NCBI RefSeq assembly: GCF_900660665.1
Contig: NZ_LR215037.1
Location: 248,001 to 312,000, forward strand
From: Mycoplasmopsis maculosa
Lineage (GTDB): Bacteria; Bacillota_I; Bacilli_A; Mycoplasmatales; Metamycoplasmataceae
Direction of reading: 5' to 3'
DNA: 64,000 nt
The stretch's first letter is position 1; every line of letters begins with the position of its first letter. Both the position numbers and the translations under genes were made by a program. The notes beneath the pieces were generated by a model. That model was given only the letters and a program-made list of their open reading frames with translations. It had not been told where the DNA came from and made no database searches. This document shows, piece after piece, positions 53,118 through 64,000 of this stretch.

Positions 53118-54475
53118 TAAAAATTGCCTCCATTCATCCCTAATTTAGTTAAATCGCTTAAATCGCCTTTACCTATTTTATTTGATAATTCTGACATTCT
53201 TTTTGTCATTGCTTCAAAATCGTTAATTAATCTATTATATTCGTGAGGAGTTCTACCAGAACCTTTTAAAATACGGGCTTTTCTACTAGCTTGTTTAAGA
53301 AGTTTTGGATTTTTTCTTTCGCGTTTTGTCATTGAATTAATTAGTATTTCGTAAGTAAATAATTTTTCTTCGGCTTCATTTATTTTTTCTTCATCAATTT
53401 TTTTACTTAAGCCTGGAATCATTTTAAGTAATTTGCTCATTTTTCCTAGTTTTTTAATTTGAGCTAAATTTTGCATTAAATCATCTAATGTAAAATTACC
53501 TCTTAAAATTTTAGCAACCATATTATTAGCCATTTCAGGATCAATAACTTCTTCAGCTTTTTCAATCAAGCTCATTACATCACCCATTCCTAAAATTCTA
53601 TCAGCCATTCTTTCTGGATAAAATAAATCTAAATTACTTATTTTTTCACCTGTACCAATAAATCTTATAGGTATATTTAATACTTTAGTTAAACTCAATG
53701 CTGCACCACCTCTAGCATCAGAATCAAGTTTTGTTATTATAGAACCAGTTAAATTTAATTTATTATTAAATGTCTCAGCAACATTAATAATATCTTGACC
53801 ACTCAAAGCATCAACAACAATAAAAATTTCATTTGGATGAGCAATTTGTTTTAAATCAGCTAATTCATCCATTAATGCTTCATCAATACTTAATCTACCT
53901 GCAGTATCAATAATAATTAAATCATTTTCATTTTCTTCAGCCACCATTAAAGCTTCATCAACTATATTTTGAGCAGTTTCATTAATTCCTTTTTCAAAAA
54001 AATCTACTTGTATGCTTTTTGCTAAAGTAACTAATTGTTGAACAGCGGCAGGTCTATAAATATCAGCAGCAACTAATAAAGGATTTTTTACATAACCTTT
54101 TTTTCTTAAATAATAAGCTAGTTTAGCACAAGCTGTGGTTTTACCACTACCTTGCAATCCAGCCATCATTATAATAAAAGGTTTTTTGTCAATTTTTATT
54201 TCTTTTACTTCTGAACCTAAAATTGTAACTAATTCAGCATGAACAATTTTTAGCATAGTTTGAGAAGCATTTAATGTCCCTACTAATTTAGCTTCCAATG
54301 CTTTTGCTTTTACATTTGATATAAATTCTTTAACAACTTTTAAATTAACGTCAGCTTCTAATAAAGCCATTTTTATATCTCTTGTAACCGCTAAGATATC
54401 TTCTTCATTAACAACTGTTTTAGAAGCCATTTTTTGAATTGATTTTTGAATTCTATTTTCTAAAAAACCCAGCAT
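53117..54475 (-). CDS. ffh: signal recognition particle protein
   Basis: 452 aa. N domain, GTPase G domain with P loop 'GLQGSGKTT' (106-114), 'DTAGRL', 'TKLDSDARGG', and a methionine-rich M domain ending 'NGGNF'. It binds 4.5S RNA and signal sequences and delivers ribosomes to FtsY. RBS TAGGAG. Confidence 0.97.
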   Translation of the reverse strand: MLGFLENRIQKSIQKMASKTVVNEEDILAVTRDIKMALLEADVNLKVVKEFISNVKAKALEAKLVGTLNASQTMLKIVHAELVTILGSEVKEIKIDKKPFIIMMAGLQGSGKTTACAKLAYYLRKKGYVKNPLLVAADIYRPAAVQQLVTLAKSIQVDFFEKGINETAQNIVDEALMVAEENENDLIIIDTAGRLSIDEALMDELADLKQIAHPNEIFIVVDALSGQDIINVAETFNNKLNLTGSIITKLDSDARGGAALSLTKVLNIPIRFIGTGEKISNLDLFYPERMADRILGMGDVMSLIEKAEEVIDPEMANNMVAKILRGNFTLDDLMQNLAQIKKLGKMSKLLKMIPGLSKKIDEEKINEAEEKLFTYEILINSMTKRERKNPKLLKQASRKARILKGSGRTPHEYNRLINDFEAMTKRMSELSNKIGKGDLSDLTKLGMNGGNF

Positions 54476-54541
54476 ATTTACTCCTATAAATTAAAATATA
54501 ATATTATTTTACTAAAACTATTTTTTGAAAATAAAAAAAAA

Positions 54542-54566
54542 TAGTGAAAAAATGTTATTTTTCACT
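54542..54566. terminator. terminator between YdbC-like gene and ffh
   Basis: AGTGAAAAA/TTTTTCACT 9-bp stem with a short loop, just after the YdbC-like stop on the minus strand. Confidence 0.6.
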
Positions 54567-54575
54567 TATTTTATA

Positions 54576-54821
54576 TTATTTTTCGTTTCTTTTAAGTTCT
54601 TCTTCAATAAGTTCTTTTAAAGAAATAAGTTCTTCTAAACTTAAAGTAATCCCTTTACTTGAACGCGAATGATCTTCGCTTCAATCACGAATATCATATT
54701 TTGGACTTGAATTATTTCAAGAAATTAAATTTAATTCTCTTTTATATCCGCCAACTGTAACAGAAATATCTCCTACATGACGAACAATTTCGTTTGTAAT
54801 TTGTGGTTTTTTGTAAGGCAT
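54576..54821 (-). CDS. YdbC/PC4-family single-stranded DNA-binding protein
   Basis: 81 aa, usual size. 'EIVRHVGDISVTVGGYKRELNLISWN' in parts, 'PKYDIRDWSEDHSRSSKGITL' in parts: the YdbC/PC4 beta-sheet plus helix fold that dimerises and binds ssDNA. RBS GGGAG. The whole family is small and found in Firmicutes and Mollicutes; exact function unknown (transcription or repair help is proposed). Confidence 0.85.
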
Positions 54822-54923
54822 ATCACTCCCATTTATTTAAGTTTGTATACTTTAATTATATAAATTAATATTAAATATAATACTTAATATAAAATAAAAT
54901 GATTTTTTTCCACATTTATTCCA

Positions 54924-55934
54924 CTATTTAAATTCTATTAATTTAAAATTATGATTATATCCTCTTCCTTCTTTGGCTTGATTTTTTCCATTTAAAATTG
55001 TAGCATCAGCTGAAAAACCACAAACCATTTTAAACATTGCTTGTCCTACACCATAAGCATCTACTGGTGCTTTTTCAGTTTCAAATTGAGCAATTTTAGA
55101 AGGATTAAAACCTGATGAAACTGCTATTTTAACATGATTAGCACCTGCATTATCAAGAGATTTACGTAATCTTTTTATTTGTTCAACATTTACACCATAA
55201 TATTCTGGTTTATCTTCTTCATTATCAAACATATGATCTTTCATATTTTTAGATGTATCAATTCTTACGCCATAAAGATTCTTGCCTAAAGCCTTAAATG
55301 ATTCTAAAGATTGTTCAATAACATTATTGTGATAATCAACTAAACTTATAATTTTTACATTAGGATACATATCTAGATAAGCTTTCATAGCTTTTCCTGT
55401 ATCACCGTCAAAATTCTGAATAAATATATGAGGAACTGAACCAAAAGTATCATCATTTTGAATTATATTTTGAGCTTCAGTTGACATAGAAGTTATTCCA
55501 CCTATAGTTACAGCTTTGCCATCTCTTTCTTGCATTAAATAATGATCAGCTCTATCACCCATAAAAATAACTTCTTTTCCATTTGCGGCTATTACACAGT
55601 CATTTGCGTTTGTAGCTAAGGAACTATAACGAGATAAAATACCATCAATAATCCCTTCATATTTTCCAAAATATTGATAATTTCCAGTCAATTCTAAAAC
55701 AACTTCTCTATTTTGAATTTTTGAACCATCTTTTAAATATTTAATTTGATATTTTGAAGTATCTGTATATTCTTTTAATAATTCTAAAACTTCTTCCATT
55801 CCAGCTAAAATAGAATTATCTCTTCTTTGAAAGAATTGTAATGTTATAACATTATTTGGATGTTCTTTAAGTAAAATTTTTTCAATATCATGAAAATAAT
55901 TTGCAATATATTTATCTAAGTTTTTCTTTTCCAT
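54924..55934 (-). CDS. pncB: nicotinate phosphoribosyltransferase
   Basis: 336 aa, the short form. It joins nicotinate to PRPP on the way to NAD. 'YEGIIDGILSRYSSLATNA', 'FMGDRADHY', 'GGITSMSTEAQ', 'HIFIQNFDGDTGKAM' in parts and 'VSSGFNPSKI' are typical of the type II PRTase fold. RBS AAGGATAAG. Mycoplasmas cannot make the pyridine ring, so this salvage is probably needed. Confidence 0.92.
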   Translation of the reverse strand: MEKKNLDKYIANYFHDIEKILLKEHPNNVITLQFFQRRDNSILAGMEEVLELLKEYTDTSKYQIKYLKDGSKIQNREVVLELTGNYQYFGKYEGIIDGILSRYSSLATNANDCVIAANGKEVIFMGDRADHYLMQERDGKAVTIGGITSMSTEAQNIIQNDDTFGSVPHIFIQNFDGDTGKAMKAYLDMYPNVKIISLVDYHNNVIEQSLESFKALGKNLYGVRIDTSKNMKDHMFDNEEDKPEYYGVNVEQIKRLRKSLDNAGANHVKIAVSSGFNPSKIAQFETEKAPVDAYGVGQAMFKMVCGFSADATILNGKNQAKEGRGYNHNFKLIEFK

Positions 55935-55997
55935 ATCTTATCCTTGTTCTTTTAATATTAAAATTTTATCACATTAAAATTAATAAATTTTAATAAA

Positions 55998-56022
55998 TAA
56001 AATACACATACGTGCATTTTAT
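55998..56022 (-). terminator. terminator of the large lipoprotein
   Basis: AAAATGCAC/GTGTATTTT stem (with one G-U) on the minus strand, 5 nt after the lipoprotein stop, followed by T-rich sequence. Confidence 0.6.
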
Positions 56023-56026
56023 GAAA

Positions 56027-58168
56027 TTAATTTTCTATTTTTGAAATTGAGCTTTTTGTTATATTAAATTTGTAAATTTTATCAGAAATAGCTGAACTTG
56101 GTAAATCTGATTCATGTGATACAGCAGTTAATGAGTTGCCTATTTTGAAACTAATTGTAATAGATTCTTTATCTTGAGAAACTACTTTTGTAGCTCCTAC
56201 TGCAAATTCAAATGCATAAATAGTTCTTTCTCTTCTTTCAGTTTCTGAAAGTTCATTAAAATCTCTATCATCGCCTTCAACTTTTCTAATTCCTAATATT
56301 CTACCTGATTGTCTAGCTGTTTCTTTAACTATACTAATTAAGTTTCTAGCATCTAATAAATATTGTTTTATATCAGAATTATTTCAATCTATTATTGATC
56401 TTTGTCTTCCATAAATACCTAATCAAATATCAGTTTCATTTGAATTTAAAATTAAATTAACATTTTGTCTATCTGCACTAGCAAAATAATTAAAGTTTTC
56501 TTCAGAAGGTGCATTAAAACCTAAACTAGAAGCGTTAAGATAATCAATTAATGGTTTTGCAAGCAATTCACCTAATTCATTAATTATAGGGAATAAAGTA
56601 TTAGATATTTCTTCTCTTGAAGAATAAGCTAATTTAAATTTATTTTTATATTGTTCTTTTAATTCATTAATTCTTGCTAAATTAATAATAGAATGATATT
56701 TTTCAATTTTTAAAAATCTTGCAAGAGGACTTTCATCTCTTTCATTTTCTGGAACTTGTTCATTACCAAACATTTTTGTATAAGCACTTGCAAACATTGC
56801 ATCTGATTCTGGTCGAATAGCATTTGTAACAAGATTTTGAGCTTCATTATTTAATTGTTTTATTTCATTTAAAATTGTTTCAATTAAATCAAAATCAATA
56901 TTTCCATTTTTAGAATCATTTATAGCGTTTTGAGCTTTTTCTTTAGCTGCAACAAGTCTATCATGCATATTTTTAAAACTTTCAGATTCATTTGTTCTAT
57001 TTATCCAGACATTTGTAGTTGATAATAAATTAACTAATTTAGGAGTTAAATCTTCAGGTAAATAAGTAATAATTGTTGAAAGATTTCTTAATTCTCTATT
57101 AAAAGCTTCATTTGCAGAATAATCAAAAGAATCTAAATTAAGTACTAACTCATCTAACTTAGTTTTTGTAGAATTAAATGATTGAAGTACATTTGCATAT
57201 TTATTTCTTGAATTTTCATTTCTATTTATTTTTTCAATTAATTCTTGGGTATTAAAAATTGTCAAAATATATTTTTTAAATAAATCAGAAATATAAATAT
57301 TTTGAGTTTCTAAATCACTTGCAAAAGTATTGATTTCAGTTGTAATTGTTTGTTTAAATAAATTTTGTAACATTGTTGAAATTCTAGTTGTAATTTCTTC
57401 ATATTTTTTATTAATTAAATTTTTTAATGTTTTTGATTTTTCATCAATAACAAAATTTGAAAAATTATGTTTTCTAGTTCTAATTTCTCTGCCTTTTTCA
57501 TCTCTTTTGTAAACATATCTTCCAAAATATAAAATCTTTTCCAAATATTCTTGTTCTAATTTTAAAATATTATCAATATTAGTAATTGAGCCCTCAATTA
57601 ATTTAGCTTGATTTTCTAAATTAGTAAAACTGTATTTTTCATCATTTAGATAATACTTTGAAATTTCATAATTATTTTTAAAATGATTATAAAAATCATC
57701 ATAAATTGAGTTTATTATAGATAAATCAATATTATCATTTTTATACTTTTCAATTTGTTTATTAATAACTTCTTTTAATTCATTTAATTTTAAAAAGTAA
57801 TTACTATAATAAGTCTTTAAATTAGTATCATTTTCAACTTTTTTATAAAAATCTAAAAGTTTTTTAATTTCTAAATTTAATGCTTCATCAAGATCATTAT
57901 TTGTACTAAGGATTTTATTTGCTCTAGCTAATAATTCTTCAGCTTTTAAATTTATAGGTTCAAATTCTAAAATTAATAAATTCTTATTTTTTTCTTGTGA
58001 TAAATCATTATAAAATTGATTGTTAGTGTTTTCAGGTGTTGTATTGCCTGGTTTTTCAGGTGTTGTATTACCTGGCTTTTCCTCTACATTACTTGGGCTA
58101 CAAGCTGCCGAAACAAAAGGAATAGTTAAACCAACAACAGAAGGGAGCAATATATATCTTTTTTTCAT
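56027..58168 (-). CDS. large surface lipoprotein with EKPGNTTP repeats
   Basis: 713 aa (TGA at 56423 and others read as Trp; stop TAA 56027-56029). Lipobox Val-Ser-Ala-Ala-Cys, Cys23. Next to it two copies of Glu-Lys-Pro-Gly-Asn-Thr-Thr-Pro and a flexible linker, then a long helical body with heptad-like Leu/Ile pattern and a small beta-rich C-terminal domain (from about residue 590). Such anchored helical rods are common mycoplasma surface antigens or adhesins. No enzyme domain seen. RBS AAGGAGAAA. Confidence 0.85.
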
Positions 58169-58266
58169 CTTTTCTCCTTAATTTTTAAATTATTAATAAA
58201 TTATATATAATAAAAGTAATTTTTAAATATTATAATTATAATGTTAAAAATCATTAAGGAGCTATA
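58169..58266. promoter_or_regulatory. divergent promoters, lipoprotein / pgk
   Basis: About 98 nt of AT-rich DNA. TATAATTATAATG (about 58232-58244) serves pgk, with AAGGAG 6 nt before its ATG. On the minus side TATAATTTATTAATA lies upstream of the lipoprotein. Confidence 0.45.
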
Positions 58267-59454
58267 ATGAAAAAATCAATTAACGATTTAAAATTAAAAA
58301 ATAAAAAAGTAATTATGAGAGTTGACTTTAACGTTCCAGTTAAAGAAGGTGTAATTACTTCAAACAAAAGAATTTTAGCTGCTTTACCTACAATTTCTAA
58401 GGTTGTAGAAGAAGGCGGAAAATTAATTCTTTTATCTCACTTAGGTAGAGTTAAAGAACAAGCTGATTTAAAGAAAAATACTTTATATCCAGTAGCTATT
58501 GAATTAGCTAGATTAATAGGTAAACCAGTTCATTTTGTTGACAAAACAAGAGGAATTGAACTTGAAATAGCTGTTAACAAACTTGAAAAAGGAGAAATTC
58601 TTTTAGTTCAAAACACACGTTTTGAGGACTTAAATGAAAAAGCCGAAAGTAAAAATAATCCTGAACTTGCAAAATATTGAGCTTCATTAGCAGATGTTTA
58701 TATTAATGACGCTTTCGGTGCAGCGCATAGAGCGCATGCTTCAACAGCTGGTATAGCTGAATATGTAAAAGAATCAGCTTTAGGTTATTTAATGAATAAC
58801 GAAGTTGAAAAATTATCTAAATTATTAAATGATTCAGAAAAACCATTTGTAGCAATTATAGGTGGTGCAAAAGTTAGTGATAAAATTAAAGTTTTAGAAA
58901 ACCTAGTTACTGTTGTAGATAAAATTTTAATAGGTGGTGGAATGGCTTATACCTTTAAAAAAGCTTTAGGTTTTGAAGTAGGTTCATCATTATTAGAACA
59001 AGATTACTTAGAATTTGCTAAAGACTTTATGGAAAAATACAGTGATAAAGTTCTTTTACCAATTGACGATTTATGTGCTAGAGAATTTGCAGATGTTGAA
59101 CCTATTTACCAAGAAGGAAATATTGAACAAGGTTTAATGGGTCTTGATATTGGTCCTAAAACAATTAAATTATTTGCCGAAACATTAAAAGATGCTAAAA
59201 CAGTATTTTGAAATGGACCTATGGGTGTTACAGAATTTAATAACTTTACAAAAGGAACATTAGCTGTTGCAGAAGCTATTGCTGAATTACAAGGTAAAGC
59301 ATATTCAGTAGTAGGCGGTGGTGATAGTGTTGCTGCTGTTCAAAAACTAAAAATGGTTGATAGTTTCTCACACGTTTCAACAGGTGGTGGTGCTTCATTA
59401 GAATTAATTGAAGGTAAAAAACTACCTGGTATAGAAGCTATACAAGATAAATAA
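58267..59454 (+). CDS. pgk: phosphoglycerate kinase
   Basis: 395 aa, normal. 'RVDFNVPV' (substrate-binding), 'SHLGR', 'GGAKVSDKI', 'FWNGPMGV' (TGA Trp) and the nucleotide motif '[10 protein letters not shown]' plus 'STGGGASLE'. It makes ATP from 1,3-bisphosphoglycerate. Arginine-using hominis-group species keep the lower glycolytic steps, which fits. Confidence 0.97.
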
Positions 59455-59465
59455 TATTAATAAAT

Positions 59466-59505
59466 AACCCTTTAATGTAGAAATAATCTATATTAAAGGG
59501 TTTTT
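59466..59505 (+). terminator. terminator of pgk
   Basis: AACCCTTTAATGTAGA/TCTATATTAAAGGGTT stem (one mismatch) with T5 after it. Confidence 0.85.
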
Positions 59506-59581
59506 AGTATAAAAATATTTTTTATTATTTATAAATAAACATATAATTTAATAATAATTTAAAAAATATAGGAGTAATTTA

Positions 59582-60286
59582 ATGAAAATAATTAATTATA
59601 CATTGCTAGGTTTAGGATCATTGAATATATTAATAATTATATTGTTTGTAGTTATTGGTTTATTTGACATAATGAACTTTTTAATAACAATAGAAAAACT
59701 TTTTTTACAAAGTTATATTGAAGAAAATAAAAAATTTGATACAAACAAAATAAAATATGTTGTAAAAATAATATTAAAGTTTTTTATTCCTTTCACTATA
59801 TTTAGTTCTTTAATATCAATATTTTTATTTATAAATTTATTTTCTAATTTAAAGTCAAGCGGAGATGAAATTATTATAAAATTTTATTCAATTATTACTT
59901 CTTTTAATTTAGCTGTATTTTTTATTTCATTTATTTATACAATTTTAATGTTAAATATTTTAAGAAAACTTAATAAAAAATATAAAAATTCTTATGAAAA
60001 AGCTGTTTTTAACGAAAATAACAACTTAAAAGAAAAAGTTTATATTCCTTTAATAATAATTTATAGCATAAAAAATAACGATATTCAAAATGATAAATTT
60101 GGAATGTATTCATTAGGAAATTTTAGAATATCTTTAATTTTTATGAAAATTTCATTTTATGTATTTAAAAGAAATAAAAATTTAATAAATAATTTAAAAT
60201 ACGCTTTATCATTATTTAATTTTGATTTAGTTTTAACAGAAAACATAAATAATGAATTATGATTAAAATATATAAATAATTTATAA
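59582..60286 (+). CDS. hypothetical membrane protein
   Basis: 234 aa. Three hydrophobic segments at about residues 8-40, 63-85 and 100-123, then a soluble Lys/Asn-rich C-terminal part with a weaker hydrophobic stretch. RBS TAGGAG. It is a single-gene unit between the pgk terminator and a bidirectional hairpin. No family recognised. Confidence 0.65.
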
Positions 60287-60289
60287 TAA

Positions 60290-60352
60290 AAAAATAACTA
60301 ATTTATTAATAAGCATTAATTAAACTTATCTATAGATTAGTTATTTTTTTAT
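60290..60352. terminator. bidirectional terminator
   Basis: AAATAACTAAT/ATTAGTTATTT at the outer ends (about 60292 and 60340), long AT loop, T run on the plus side, A run on the other. Between two convergent genes. Confidence 0.6.
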
Positions 60353-60358
60353 TTGAAA

Positions 60359-61542
60359 TTATGTATTTTTATTATTAATTTTTTTTAAATTAAAGGTGTA
60401 ATTTGAAGGAATTCCGTTTCCTATTTCTATAGAAGAAATTCTTTTTATAGTTATAGATTTTTCATTATTAACATCACTAATAAAATAGATAAAATATTTA
60501 TTTCTATTTTCATTCATAACGGAAAACTCTTTTTTTGACATTTCAAAAACAATATTATCTTTTAGAGTTTTTATTGTAGTTTTAACCTCAACAAAAAATT
60601 CTTTATCATCATTAGTTGTATAACTAAAATCATAACCTTTTGAATCATCTTGATTAATACCAAAACATCAATTGTATATATTTTTAATATTTAAAATTTT
60701 TTTATTTTTTTCTAAATAATCAAGGACAATCTTTTCACCTTTTTGTCCTATTTCTTTTTTCTTTTTTTCTGTTTCAATATCTAATAAAATGATTTTTTTT
60801 GAATCTTTTTATTATTACTTTCTTCTAAAACATCAACATTAAAATCAATTAATTTAATGTTGTTTTTTAATTTGTTTAAAAAACCAGAATTACTATAAAT
60901 AAAAGCAATAAACATATTAGATGAAAGTATTTTATTAATAGAATTTTTTGTATAAAAATCTCATAAGGCTTTTCTTTTAGATTCTACTGTATCTAATGAA
61001 TCAAAATTTATCTCTAATAATTTTAAAATTTTATCTAAATGGTCTTCGCTATAAATAGGAAGTTGATTTTTATGATTATATAAAAAAGCTAATTTATTTT
61101 TAAATTGCTTATTAAAAGGACTTAATGAAATTGACTTATAATCATTTTCTTTTGAAAATTTAATAATTTCAAGTAGTTGTTCTTTAATATTAGTAAAAAT
61201 TTCATTAATATTTGAACCAAATCCTTTTCTATTTTTGTGATTTTTTCCGCCAAAAACATATTTATTTTTTAAATCATCTCAATAAATTACAAATTTTTGA
61301 TAAGCATTTGTTCTTCCGCTTATATTTCCAAAAAACTTTAATTTTTGTTCAACGTAATAACAAAAAGTTTTTTCTCCTTTTCCTATTACATACTCATCAA
61401 TAGACATATTAGAAATTTTATTTTCATTAAAAATATTATTAAATTCTTCTAATTTTTTTAATTCTTCTTGCTCTTTTAAGACTGAATCTTTATATTCATT
61501 TGTCTTAACTCAATTATTTATTTTCTTGATTAAATCGTTCAT
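60359..61542 (-). pseudogene. DUF3883 restriction-like gene, frameshifted at an A8 tract
   Basis: Start ATG 61540-61542. The first frame gives 253 aa to TAG 60781-60783. It has 'NMSIDEYVIGKG' and 'FCYYVEQKLKFFGNISGRT' in parts, the N-terminal domain often fused to McrB-like or DUF3883 modules. At CAAAAAAAATC (A8 on the minus strand, plus 60793-60800) one added A would join it to the -1 phase frame. That frame runs to TAA 60359-60361 and carries the PD-(D/E)XK-like DUF3883 domain: 'GQKGEKIVLDYL', Gly-Tyr-Asp, and 'FFVEVKTT'. So a complete product of about 394 aa depends on tract length. A self-DNA-sparing nuclease for foreign DNA is the likely role, inferred from the domains. Confidence 0.7.
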
Positions 61543-61710
61543 TTGTATCTCACCTTTTACAATTTTATTTTAAAACGTATTTAAGAGCTAATTCAATTTA
61601 CAATACCATTTTTTGTGGTTAAATTTATATTATTTATTTTATACGTTTAGAACCAGTTATAAAAAATTTAATAAAAATATTTATTATTTTATTTATATTT
61701 ATAAATTTAT
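61543..61710. other. AT-rich intergenic stretch
   Basis: No gene. Apart from the ribosome site for the DUF3883 gene (AGGTGAG on the minus strand) it is low-complexity AT, with no clear terminator for the DUF4116 gene. Confidence 0.5.
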
Positions 61711-64000
61711 TTATTTATTTATTTTTAAAAATTGAATTGATAAACCGTTTTGTTTTACTGCTTCTAACACAATATCATCGTCATATTTAAATTTATAATA
61801 ATTTTTATCATACTTTAAATCATTTGAAACAAACTCTAATGCTAAACCATTTTGTTTTACTGCCTCTAAAGCAATTTCTCTATCGTTTTGTAAATCATTT
61901 GAAACAAACTCTAATGCTAAACCATTTTGTTTTACTGCTTCTAAAGCAATTTCTCTATCATTTTTTAAATCATTTGAAACAAACTCTAATGCTAAACCAT
62001 TTTGTTTTACTGCTTCTAAAGCAATTTCTTTGTTATTTTTCATGTCATTTGAAGCAAATTCCAACGCTAAACCGTTTTGTTTTACTGCTTTTAATAAAAT
62101 TGAGTTATCTGATTTTAAATGATCTTCGATAATTTCTAAATATAATCCATTAAAAGAAACTAGTTTATCAACAATTTCTCTATCATTTGTTATTACGTTA
62201 TTTATAATTATTTCAAAAACTTTTGGATTTTGTTTTACTGCTTCTAGTATAACTTCTCTGTTGCTTTTTAATTCATTTGAAGCATGAATTAAAAGATTTG
62301 CATCCCTTTTAATTAATTGAGTAATAATATCTTTATCATTTTTTATATTAATTGAAGCAAATTCTATTAATGAAGGAATTGCACTTACAGCTTTTAATAC
62401 AACTTCTTTATCATTTTTCAATATATTTGAAGCAAACTTAAATGAATTGGGATTTTGTTTTATTGCTTCTAATACAATTTCTCTATCATTTTTTAAATTA
62501 TCTGAAACGAATTCCAAGGCTAAACCGTTTTGTTTTACTGCTTCTGAAACAATTTCTCTATCGTTTAGTCAATCTTTTTTTCAAATAATTTCCTTAAGAG
62601 CTAAACCGTTTTGTTTTACAGCGATTTTAATTATTTCTCTATTTGAATCATCATATTTATTATCAAAAGTATCAATCAATAATCCATCCTTAGTTAATGC
62701 TTTGAGGAATAAATCTTTATTTTCATCAAAATAATCAGAATATCATAAACTTCCATCAATTTCAAGTCTATTATTATATATATCCCATATAGCATCTGTA
62801 TTTTTTTCTATTGAAGTTTTTAAATAATCTTTATCATTGAATAAATGTCTATATTTAGAATAATACATATATTTATGATTTTGAAAAATTCTTGCACCTT
62901 TATTTATTGCTTCTATTAAAAATGATTTATCGTTCATCAATTCATCTGGTGCTTTTTTTATAAAATTTGGATCTATTTCTATTAATTTTAAAAGTAAATA
63001 TCTATCACTTATAATTTCAAATGAATCAATTATTTGCGGTAAATTTAATTTTTTTAATTTATTAGCAAAATCCAATTGTCAATTACTATTATTTTTTAAG
63101 CCTTCAGGAATTTCCTTAATAGTAGCTGCAGACATCAATGCAATTTCATAATTATTTTTTAGTTGTTCAGAAGCGTGATGATAAGCATTGACATTTTGAC
63201 TTATAGCGGCTTTTACTATATTTAAATTATTTTTTAATCTTTCAGAAGCAAATTTTAATGATAAACCATTTTGTTTTATTGCTTTTAATACAACTTCTCT
63301 ATCATCTTTTAATTCATTTGAAGCAAATTTTAATGCTAAACCATCTTTATCTAAAATTTTTAAAATAACTTCCTTATCATTTTCAAAAAAACTAAATATA
63401 TCAAAAAAGTTTTTTTTATATGTTTGTGTAATTGGTTCTTCGTATAAATAGTTTTCTGCAGCTGCTAAAGCTCAAGTTTTATTTTCAGAATATTTATTAT
63501 AATAAGGATTTTGATTATTTGGAACACTATACCCTAAATAATCTCCTAAATTCGTGAAAAGAGAATAAAGTACTTTATTTGTTGGATCATTTTTAATTGC
63601 TTCCAAAATAATTTCTTCATCTTTTTTAAGTTCTTCATCAATATATTTAAATAAGGAACCATCTTTTTTTATTACCTCTAAAACAAATTTTTTATATTTT
63701 GTTAATCATCATCAATTATTAAATATTTCTCTTGCAGTAATTGAAAGATTGCTATTTTTATTTATAGCAATTAAAGCTAAGTTAATCTCTTTTGATCTTT
63801 TTTCATTTGTTTCCTTTTCACTTCTTAAAATTTCATTTATTTTGTTTATTTCATTTGATTCAGAAATATCAATGCTATAATTCCTTTTTTCAGATTCTAG
63901 TAAATATTGAAGAGAATTAATTTCTTGTATTGCATTTTTCTTTTCTTCATCAGTTGGAGACTGTGAATAATTATTTTTTTCTTTTGGTAATTCTATAATT
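61711..64000 (-). CDS. DUF4116 repeat protein (start beyond the right edge)
   Basis: At least 763 residues in one frame when TGA is Trp; the start lies outside the window and the stop is TAA 61711-61713. A run of 25-residue helix-turn-helix repeats with consensus (N)DREI-LEAVKQNGLALEF-SN-LK fills the last two thirds (DUF4116). N-terminal visible part is Glu/Lys-rich with a coiled-coil look. Three units (61831-62055) are almost identical in DNA. Repeats form a solenoid likely used for protein binding. No signal peptide can be judged because the start is missing. Confidence 0.8.
61831..62055 (-). repeat. 75-bp tandem repeats, three near-identical units
   Basis: Units start at 61831, 61906 and 61981, each 75 nt (25 codons, in frame), with only a few base differences. 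A fourth, diverged unit begins at 62056. Confidence 0.85.

Noticed and set aside
61831-62130. CRISPR-like regular repeats
   Set aside because: The 75-bp period is an in-frame coding repeat (25 codons) of a DUF4116 protein.

Overview
ORGANISM. The sequence is very AT-rich, and real genes read through many TGA codons as tryptophan (code 4), as in Mollicutes. A complete arginine dihydrolase operon (arcA-arcB-arcC with two APC permeases), many lipoproteins with short lipobox signal peptides, a mycoplasma-type MIP/DUF31 serine protease and a small gene set point to an arginine-hydrolysing mycoplasma of the hominis cluster (Metamycoplasma). The genus is an inference; no rRNA is present.

LAYOUT. 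(1) 1-10.5 kb is an accessory region. It starts with a tight plus-strand run (membrane proteins, RuvA-like protein, orphan adenine methylase, unknown ORFs), then a frameshifted lipoprotein overlapping a DUF3800 gene. A 2.2-kb stretch (about 5.99-8.20 kb) follows that is packed with about eight short structured RNA units, each with a terminator hairpin and seven with their own -10 box, on both strands. Among them sit a 51-aa ORF and a 233-aa toxin-like gene. Next come a broken Abi_2/AbiF-like HEPN gene and an ISLre2/ICE-type transposase-like gene. This looks like the end of an integrative element carrying RNA-controlled toxin or anti-phage modules, and it is the most novel part of the window. 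(2) 10.9-23.0 kb is one giant surface lipoprotein gene (about 4,000 codons) ending in a DUF31/MIP protease domain. It contains a 2,235-bp near-identical internal duplication and a TAA before the catalytic serine. (3) 23.0-30.7 kb (minus strand) is the arginine catabolism operon with two paralogous permeases and a lipoprotein. (4) 30.9-39.4 kb holds hisS-aspS, an MnuA-like lipoprotein nuclease, a P3-type ATPase and rplU-rpmA. (5) 39.4-43.1 kb (minus) holds a double-glycine-leader peptide gene, mscL, grpE with an unusual N-terminal domain, hrcA, rpmE and rpsD. (6) 43.4-59.5 kb is core: ktrA, a degenerate phosphohexomutase-like protein, gyrA, gltX, metK behind a likely S-box riboswitch, a YwaF-type membrane protein, ffh, a YdbC/PC4 protein, nicotinate phosphoribosyltransferase, a large lipoprotein and pgk. 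(7) 59.5-64 kb is accessory again: a membrane protein, a DUF3883 restriction-like gene broken at an A8 tract, and a DUF4116 repeat protein running off the right edge.

HOW IT FITS TOGETHER. Energy comes from arginine (ArcA, ArcB, ArcC; permeases exchanging arginine and ornithine is the inferred role), with pgk as a retained glycolytic step. The surface is dominated by lipoproteins, among them an immunoglobulin-protease-like giant and a nuclease for nucleotide scavenging. Heat shock is controlled by HrcA through a degenerate CIRCE next to grpE. Several accessory genes (lipoprotein at 3.4 kb, abi gene, giant protease, DUF3883 gene) are each broken by a single event, which suggests phase variation, recent decay or sequencing error; reads are needed to tell these apart.
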